From NCBI GenBank assembly GCA_024231375.1, contig JAAEQP010000082.1, forward strand, positions 1 to 20,807: DNA of 20,807 nucleotides, read 5' to 3'. Below, piece by piece: positions 16,105 through 20,807 of this stretch. The notes beneath the pieces were generated by a model that was not told the origin of the DNA, ran no database searches, and was given only the letters and a program-made list of their open reading frames with translations. Source of the stretch: a bacterium (GTDB lineage Bacteria; Hydrogenedentota; Hydrogenedentia; Hydrogenedentiales; SLHB01). The position numbers were made by a program, and so were the translations under genes. Position 1 is the stretch's first letter. Each line of letters opens with the position of its first letter.

Positions 16105-16139
16105 GGGCGCATGCACCTTTTTGCGCCCGGCGGCGCCGG
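16105..16139 (-). terminator. Tandem GC-rich hairpins downstream of the hybrid kinase
   Basis: Two hairpins follow the kinase stop: ccggc/gccgg around a 3-base loop at 16127-16139, and a 7-bp stem gggcgca/tgcgccc at 16105-16111 and 16122-16128 around a 10-base loop. They share two bases, so they may be alternatives. No U-run follows on the minus strand, so intrinsic termination is doubtful. Confidence 0.3.
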
Positions 16140-16150
16140 ATGCCGACAGC

Positions 16151-18961
16151 TCAGGACCCGCGCCCTTGGCTCTGCCCCTGAAGGGCTTCCCCGAGGGCTT
16201 GGCGCAGGGCGTTCATGGAGTAGGGTTTGTGAATGAAGGCCGCCCAGTTGGCGCCGTCGAGCTGATCCTGGGCCCTGGATCGGTCGTATCCGCTGACGAG
16301 AATGGCGGGAAGGTCGGCGCGTCTCTCATGAATCGCCTGCAGCACCTCCCCCCCGTCCATGAAGGGCATCGTCATGTCGAGGATCGCGCAGTCCACTTCG
16401 TCGATGCGCTCCAGGAACCGATCCACCGCTTCCTGACCGTCCGCGGCTTGGATGACGGCGAACCCGAGCCGCTCGAGCATCAGGCTCGTCGCTTTCAGGA
16501 CCGCACCCTCGTCGTCGGCGAGCAACACGGTACCCCCTCCCTCCCACCCGACCGACTGGACGGCAGGCCTGATGGTTCCGGGGGCCGCTGCCGCTTCCAC
16601 GGCAGGGAACAGGACCGTGACTGTGGTGCCTTCTCCGGGTTGGGACTCGACGGCGATAGCACCGTTGTGGCCGCGCACAATCCCAAGTACAACGGCGAGA
16701 CCCAACCCTCGCCCGGTAAACCGAGTCGTGAAATAGGGTTCGAAGATCCGCGCAGCCGTCTCTGCTTCCATGCCGCATCCCGTATCCGAGACCCGCAAGA
16801 ACACGCACGGGCCGGAGGGAGGCTCCTCCAGAAGAAGGGTCTCCCCTTGCTCCGTACCGTCGCAAGTCAATGTCCCCGTGGCAATAGTGACGGTCCCTGA
16901 TTCGCCGCCGACAGCCTCGGAAGCGTTGGACACCAAGTTCATGACGATCTGCTCGATCTGGCTGGGGTCCCCATTGACGGCGGGGAGGTCTTGCGCGAGA
17001 TCGAATCGTTTGACGCTCGTGGCCGGCACGGCCGCCTGGATGAGGTCCCCCAGCTTCGCGATGATCCTGTTGAGATCGACGGATTCGCGAGTATCTTCGC
17101 CCTGTCCCACATAGGTCAGCATGAGACCGGATAACTCGGATGCGCGCAGGGCGGCGCTACGAGCGTCGCTCAAGGCGCCTTCGATGTCCACCCCTTCCCC
17201 CGCGTCCTGGGCAAGATCGATATGGGCGAGGACGGCCTGCATCAAGTTGTTGAAGTTGTGGGCAATGCTCGCCGCCATCACGCTCAAGCTTTCCATCTTC
17301 TGGCCGCGCTGAATTCGGTTCTCCAAGCGGCGCTGTTCCTCTTCGATTTGCTTCCGCTGGGTAACGTCTCTGGCAGCTAGTACGATTCCATCCACACCGG
17401 CAACACCCACAAGGTTCGTGGCCGTCACTTCGAGGTCAACCCAATGGCCGTCGGCATGCCTGAAGCGCATCTCCGCCGGCCTCTTTGGATTCACCTTGCG
17501 GACCACTTCGTCGAACGCGACGAGCGCCCCCTCGATATCTTCGGGATGAATGTACTCGATACTTCGCTCGCCGACAAGGCTCTCAGGCGCGTACCCGAAC
17601 GTGTCCAGGCATGACGGCGTGACGTATTTGACGATGAAATCAGGCGTAACGACCCACACCGAGTCGGACAGGTGCTGCATGATCAGATGGAAATGCTCCT
17701 CCTCACGATCAAGCGCGGCCTCGGCCCGTTCTCGTTCAGCAATCTCGCCTTGGAGCTGCTCGTTCGAATCGCGGAGCGCGGCGGCCGTGTCGGCGAGTTC
17801 CCGGTTAGCCACTTCGATCGCCGTGACTTGCCCCCGAATCGCACGCACAATGCGCACAGCCCCGATGCAGAACAATGACGAAAATGCCGCGAACAGGGCG
17901 AGCAACGTTACCCAAGCCCGGGAAGATGCCTGATCGCTTGTGCTGTCGACCTGACGCCCGAATCCCTTGGCAGCGCCCCCAAGCTCGTAACCTGCCGCGT
18001 CGATAGCCCGGAACTCGGTTGCGGCCTCCATGCGTAGCGCCCGGCCTTGCTCGTGCAAGGCCAGCCGATCAAGAACCGCTCCCGTGAGTCCACCGTCGCC
18101 CACCTCCCAGTCCTTCCCGTCCGGGAACCCGAACAGGATGTGCTCCAGCTGGCCGATCATGCCCTCAAACCGCGGCGCGTCCACCTCCGGAACGCCCTGC
18201 AAAACCGCGAATCTCCGGTGAAGCCGCTGCAGCGTGGGACTGATCATGTTGTCCTGAAGATCCGGCCGAAGGCGAGGATCCTCGAGATGATGTAGACGCT
18301 CGCACAGAAGATCCAGCGCGGCCAGTTCGCGGCGGGCCGCGGTCAGATCCGCTTCTGCACCGATGCCCTGAAGGATCTCCCGTCCGACCACGTCCGCTGC
18401 CTTCCCATCAAGGCGGCGGTATTCCGACATGAGGATCGCGCGATTGAGACGGTGATGCCCCTCGGATTCCTCCACCGCTTCCCGAAGCTGCTCAAGGAGC
18501 ACGTAGGACTGCTGCTTAAAGGCCACCCGTTGCAGGTCCGCCGCCAACATACGGCCTCGCCATTCGACGCACCGATTCCACAAACCCTCGAGTCGTCTGA
18601 GACCCTCGGCAACCGGGACCGTGTCGATGGGCGCATCCCCCGCGTCAACGACACCGTGCATGTCCGAGAGTGCCTGCCGCGCCCGCTGGATCCAGCGCCC
18701 GTCCTCGTCCGGTCCGGTCTGTGCCTCTAGAACCCGAAGAATATCCACCTCTCCCGCGGAGAGTTCTTGGCCAATCCCCTGCACATCGCTCACCAACTCC
18801 TTGACGATGGCCTCGCGGCGCGTTTGCTTTGCGCGGACCCCCTGCAGAGTGAGTGACACAACGAGGAGCATAATGACGCCGCCACCCAAGGCAAGGGCCG
18901 CCAGCATCCACACCAGTCGGGCGGTCTTACCAGTTGTGGCGTATGAGGCATCGCGCTTCAC
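16151..18961 (-). CDS. Membrane-bound hybrid histidine kinase with PAS and receiver domains
   Basis: A 936-residue signal-transduction kinase. TM1 is at about 16-38, a roughly 305-residue helical periplasmic sensor at 40-345 and TM2 at about 345-367. A coiled linker then leads to a PAS domain at 424-537. The dimerisation/phosphoacceptor helix carries His568 in SIAHNFNNL. The ATPase domain has the N-box NLVSNASEA, G1 DTGCGM, F-box FEPYFTTRF and G2 GRGLGLAVVLG. The C-terminal receiver domain begins VLLADDEGAVL, with the phosphorylated Asp862 in CAILDMTMPFMDG and the switch Lys in FIHKPYS. There is no HPt domain, so a separate phosphotransfer or response regulator is needed; none is in the window. 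It starts at a GTG overlapping the binding-protein stop (GTGA), with AAGGA 9 bp upstream. Confidence 0.93.
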   Translation of the reverse strand: MKRDASYATTGKTARLVWMLAALALGGGVIMLLVVSLTLQGVRAKQTRREAIVKELVSDVQGIGQELSAGEVDILRVLEAQTGPDEDGRWIQRARQALSDMHGVVDAGDAPIDTVPVAEGLRRLEGLWNRCVEWRGRMLAADLQRVAFKQQSYVLLEQLREAVEESEGHHRLNRAILMSEYRRLDGKAADVVGREILQGIGAEADLTAARRELAALDLLCERLHHLEDPRLRPDLQDNMISPTLQRLHRRFAVLQGVPEVDAPRFEGMIGQLEHILFGFPDGKDWEVGDGGLTGAVLDRLALHEQGRALRMEAATEFRAIDAAGYELGGAAKGFGRQVDSTSDQASSRAWVTLLALFAAFSSLFCIGAVRIVRAIRGQVTAIEVANRELADTAAALRDSNEQLQGEIAERERAEAALDREEEHFHLIMQHLSDSVWVVTPDFIVKYVTPSCLDTFGYAPESLVGERSIEYIHPEDIEGALVAFDEVVRKVNPKRPAEMRFRHADGHWVDLEVTATNLVGVAGVDGIVLAARDVTQRKQIEEEQRRLENRIQRGQKMESLSVMAASIAHNFNNLMQAVLAHIDLAQDAGEGVDIEGALSDARSAALRASELSGLMLTYVGQGEDTRESVDLNRIIAKLGDLIQAAVPATSVKRFDLAQDLPAVNGDPSQIEQIVMNLVSNASEAVGGESGTVTIATGTLTCDGTEQGETLLLEEPPSGPCVFLRVSDTGCGMEAETAARIFEPYFTTRFTGRGLGLAVVLGIVRGHNGAIAVESQPGEGTTVTVLFPAVEAAAAPGTIRPAVQSVGWEGGGTVLLADDEGAVLKATSLMLERLGFAVIQAADGQEAVDRFLERIDEVDCAILDMTMPFMDGGEVLQAIHERRADLPAILVSGYDRSRAQDQLDGANWAAFIHKPYSMNALRQALGEALQGQSQGRGS

Positions 18962-20199
18962 GGCGCGCCGTCCTTCAGTAAATTTCCGAGATCGCGCCAG
19001 TCGAACGGGGCCACAACGCCCTCACGAATGATGGTGGACCAGACTCGGTGGCAGGCCTGATGCTCTTCTTCATCGAGGCGAAGCGGTTCTTCAAGACCGA
19101 TGTCGAATTCCCCAAGCCCCCGTAGCGCGACACCGATGCTCTCACGGTCGATGCCCCCCCGGATTCCGTCCAACGCGCGGCACAGAATCCGCGCAACAAC
19201 GTATCCCTCAAAGGAAATGAAGCTCGGTGCTGCCTCCGGATCCAACGTGCCAAGTGCCTTCACATACTCTCCTGCAATAGGCAGTGGCGACTCGTAGTGC
19301 GGCACCACCTGGGTGACAATCGCCCCCTTCACGTCCGGGCCAAGTCCCTCCGCAAGGCGAACCGCACCTACGAAAGACACATTCAGCATCAAGGCTTTCA
19401 GACCACTGGCCCGCGCAAGCCGGATGAACTTCACGCTTGGCGCGAATGTGCCCACGATAATCACGGCCCGAGGTCGCACCGGGTGGAGCAGTATGTCGGC
19501 CAAGGCGTTTTCCACGGCCAGGCTGTTTCGCTCGTACCGGCCGTGCGCGACATGGTCGCCGCTTTCAAGCCCATGTGACCGCAACGCGTTGACTCCTTCC
19601 ACGAAGCCCGCGTCGCCGAAAGCGTCCCGCTGCGTGAAAAAAGCAACCTCTTGGGGCCGAAGACCGCCAAACTCGATAAGCGCGTTCACCATGGCTACCG
19701 TCTCTTCGGCGTAACTCGCGCGAAAATTGATCACATAGGGGTTGGGAGGGTCTCTGCGCAAGACGCCCGCCCCTGTGTAGGCCCCGAAGAAGACCGTGCC
19801 GGAGTCCGTCGCAATTGGGATGGCAGCCACGGCCGTGGGGGTTCCCATATTCCCCACAATCGCCAACACCTGCTCCTCGTGAATGAGGTGAAGCATGTTG
19901 GGCACCGTGCGCTCGGGTTCGTACCCGTCGTCGAGAGCCACCAGCCGCAGTTGCCGACCCTGAATCCCGCCCGCCGCATTGGCCTCCGCAAAACCGGCCA
20001 GAACTCCGTCCCTCATGCCGATGCCCAAATGCGCCGTCGGCCCCGTCAGCGCCGTCGACATGCCCAACACGATGGGAGGCCTCACCTCCTCGGCCCCGGA
20101 CAGAGAACCAGCGATCAGAATGATCGCGCCAAGGGCCGTCGCTCTCCCCAATCGAAACGACAGGGCAACGAGGCTGGCTGAACCCAGTCCGCTACTCAT
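18958..20199 (-). CDS. Type I periplasmic binding protein (LivK-like), probable sensor partner
   Basis: A 413-residue exported protein of the branched-chain amino-acid-binding (Peripla_BP_6) fold. Residues 1-36 contain a long N-region and a hydrophobic core (ATALGAIILIAGSLSGA) acting as a signal peptide. The family opening IVLGMSTALTGPTAHLG is followed by FAEANAAGGIQGRQLRLVAL, DDGYEPERT and AIVGNMGTPTAVAAIP. The two-lobed fold appears complete. No lipobox is seen, so it should be soluble in the periplasm. The ATG has AAGGAG 10 bp upstream. Its stop overlaps the start of the hybrid kinase, and no ABC permease or ATPase gene is nearby, so it probably presents a ligand (amino acid, amide or urea-like) to the kinase rather than to a transporter. 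The ligand cannot be read from sequence. Confidence 0.9.
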   Translation of the reverse strand: MSSGLGSASLVALSFRLGRATALGAIILIAGSLSGAEEVRPPIVLGMSTALTGPTAHLGIGMRDGVLAGFAEANAAGGIQGRQLRLVALDDGYEPERTVPNMLHLIHEEQVLAIVGNMGTPTAVAAIPIATDSGTVFFGAYTGAGVLRRDPPNPYVINFRASYAEETVAMVNALIEFGGLRPQEVAFFTQRDAFGDAGFVEGVNALRSHGLESGDHVAHGRYERNSLAVENALADILLHPVRPRAVIIVGTFAPSVKFIRLARASGLKALMLNVSFVGAVRLAEGLGPDVKGAIVTQVVPHYESPLPIAGEYVKALGTLDPEAAPSFISFEGYVVARILCRALDGIRGGIDRESIGVALRGLGEFDIGLEEPLRLDEEEHQACHRVWSTIIREGVVAPFDWRDLGNLLKDGAP

Positions 20200-20312
20200 G
20201 CTGTCGCGACTCCTTCATGCGGCGAATTCAACCGGCGGGATCGCCGGGCTCGCCGTACCCAATCTTCGGACACTCTGGCCGACCATCGACTGACTATTTA
20301 GGATTCGATAGT

Positions 20313-20340
20313 ACCACATTCTCCCGTTTTGGCACACGGG
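20313..20340 (-). promoter_or_regulatory. Weak candidate promoter for the binding protein/kinase pair
   Basis: On the minus strand, TACTAT near 20308-20313 resembles a -10 box at 4 of 6 positions, with GTGCCA about 16 bp upstream as a poor -35. It sits about 110 bp before the ATG at 20199, inside the outer edge of a nested inverted repeat. Evidence is slight. Confidence 0.22.
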
Positions 20341-20396
20341 CCTGCGGGTGAAACGGCGACGCCGCAGGCATCTGACCCTGGGAAGCACGGGAGAAT
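20318..20396. repeat. Nested inverted repeat upstream of the binding-protein gene
   Basis: A perfect 10-bp inverted repeat, attctcccgt (20318-20327) and acgggagaat (20387-20396), encloses a second perfect 7-bp inverted repeat, cctgcgg (20341-20347) and ccgcagg (20362-20368). The arms flank a 59-bp centre. It could be a cruciform, an operator pair or a structured leader or terminator RNA. It lies in the 215-bp gap between the gene remnant and the binding-protein gene. Confidence 0.5.
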
Positions 20397-20414
20397 TTCC
20401 CGCGCCGGGAAGCC

Positions 20415-20807
20415 CTACGATTCGGCGGCGCCACCCACGCCGATCGCGAGCGATATCCAGTACATGCGGGTACCCCATTCGGCGCCGGTGGTGTTATCCT
20501 GTAGCAGGTCTTGGAGCGGGTCCGGGGACACAGGTGACACCTTGAACCGCGCAGTTAGGTAGAACCTCTCGCGTTCCCGGTGGTCGACTCCCAAGCTGCC
20601 GCCTCCCGGAGTCGACCCGCTCAGTCATTCCCAGCTTCCACTCAGGCACATTCGCGACCACAAGTGGTGCCGGAAGGCCGTCGACTACGGCTAGAGCACC
20701 TTGACCAATTGTGTAGCCGCATCCGCTGGTTGCGCCGTCGACTGAATCCCGTAATGCGCACAAAGAGCCGACTTGCTCGCCTCACCACGCAGTACATCCA
20801 TGACAAA
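20415..20807 (-). pseudogene. Frameshifted gene remnant, unknown product, cut by window edge
   Basis: Protein-like sequence runs on the minus strand but changes frame. The last 69 residues (20415-20624) are open and GC-rich at third positions, and contain RERERFYLTARFKVSPVSPD and EWGTRMYWISLAIGVGGAAE before a TAG. There is no start. Just upstream in another frame (up to about 20781) lies GQGALAVVDGLPAPLVVANV followed by PEWKLGMTERVDSG. At the right edge (20691-20807), in the first frame again, is FVMDVLRGEASKSALCAHYG, which faintly recalls transposase OrfA helix-turn-helix starts. Two compensating frameshifts would join these parts, so a decayed gene is the likely reading, though sequence error is possible. 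I do not recognise the family. Confidence 0.38.
20582..20617. repeat. Perfect 10-bp inverted repeat with GTCGAC core
   Basis: The arms ggtcgactcc (20582-20591) and ggagtcgacc (20608-20617) are perfect inverted copies around a 16-base spacer. GTCGAC also occurs at 20680-20685 and 20737-20742, so four copies lie within 160 bp. The repeat sits where the gene remnant changes frame. Confidence 0.5.

Overview
The window looks like a piece of chromosome from a Gram-negative bacterium of moderately high GC. LpxK (lipid A synthesis), two lipoprotein or periplasmic signal sequences and a periplasmic binding protein imply an outer membrane. The gene mix (CgeB-like glycosyltransferase, ceramidase-family membrane protein, hybrid kinase with an HNFNN H-box, YbjQ beside a tiny membrane protein) resembles uncultivated planctomycete-like or Hydrogenedentota-like genomes. 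That placement is an inference from protein style only.

Layout from left to right. Positions 1-143 hold an imperfect long hairpin with no convincing gene. On the minus strand, a signal-peptide VWA protein of unknown role (1394-4522) is followed by a CgeB-type glycosyltransferase (144-1352). A 238-bp divergent region (4523-4760) carries a promoter-like sequence placed so that dprA could be leaderless. On the plus strand come dprA, lpxK (4-bp overlap) and an ankyrin-repeat lipoprotein gene. They converge on a long minus-strand run of ten genes, 16007 down to 7714: gltX, ROK sugar kinase, 67-aa membrane protein, YbjQ-family protein, glnS, hisH, hisF, 69-aa membrane protein, PfkB-family kinase and ceramidase-family protein. 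Gaps are short and several stops overlap the next start, so much of it could be one transcript joining aminoacylation, histidine synthesis, sugar phosphorylation and membrane functions.

Upstream on the same strand, separated by a 143-bp gap with small hairpins, is a two-gene signalling unit: a type I periplasmic binding protein (18958-20199) whose stop overlaps the start of a large membrane-bound hybrid histidine kinase (16151-18961). No transporter permease is present, so the binding protein probably feeds the kinase, as TorT does for TorS. Upstream lie a nested inverted repeat (20318-20396) and what appears to be a frameshifted gene remnant running off the right edge.

The points most worth following are the binding protein/kinase pair, the bacterial ceramidase-like protein that keeps all five expected metal and catalytic residues next to a PfkB kinase, the large VWA protein with an unrecognised 700-residue ectodomain, and the broken reading frame at the right edge. 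No rRNA, tRNA, CRISPR array or intact insertion sequence was seen.
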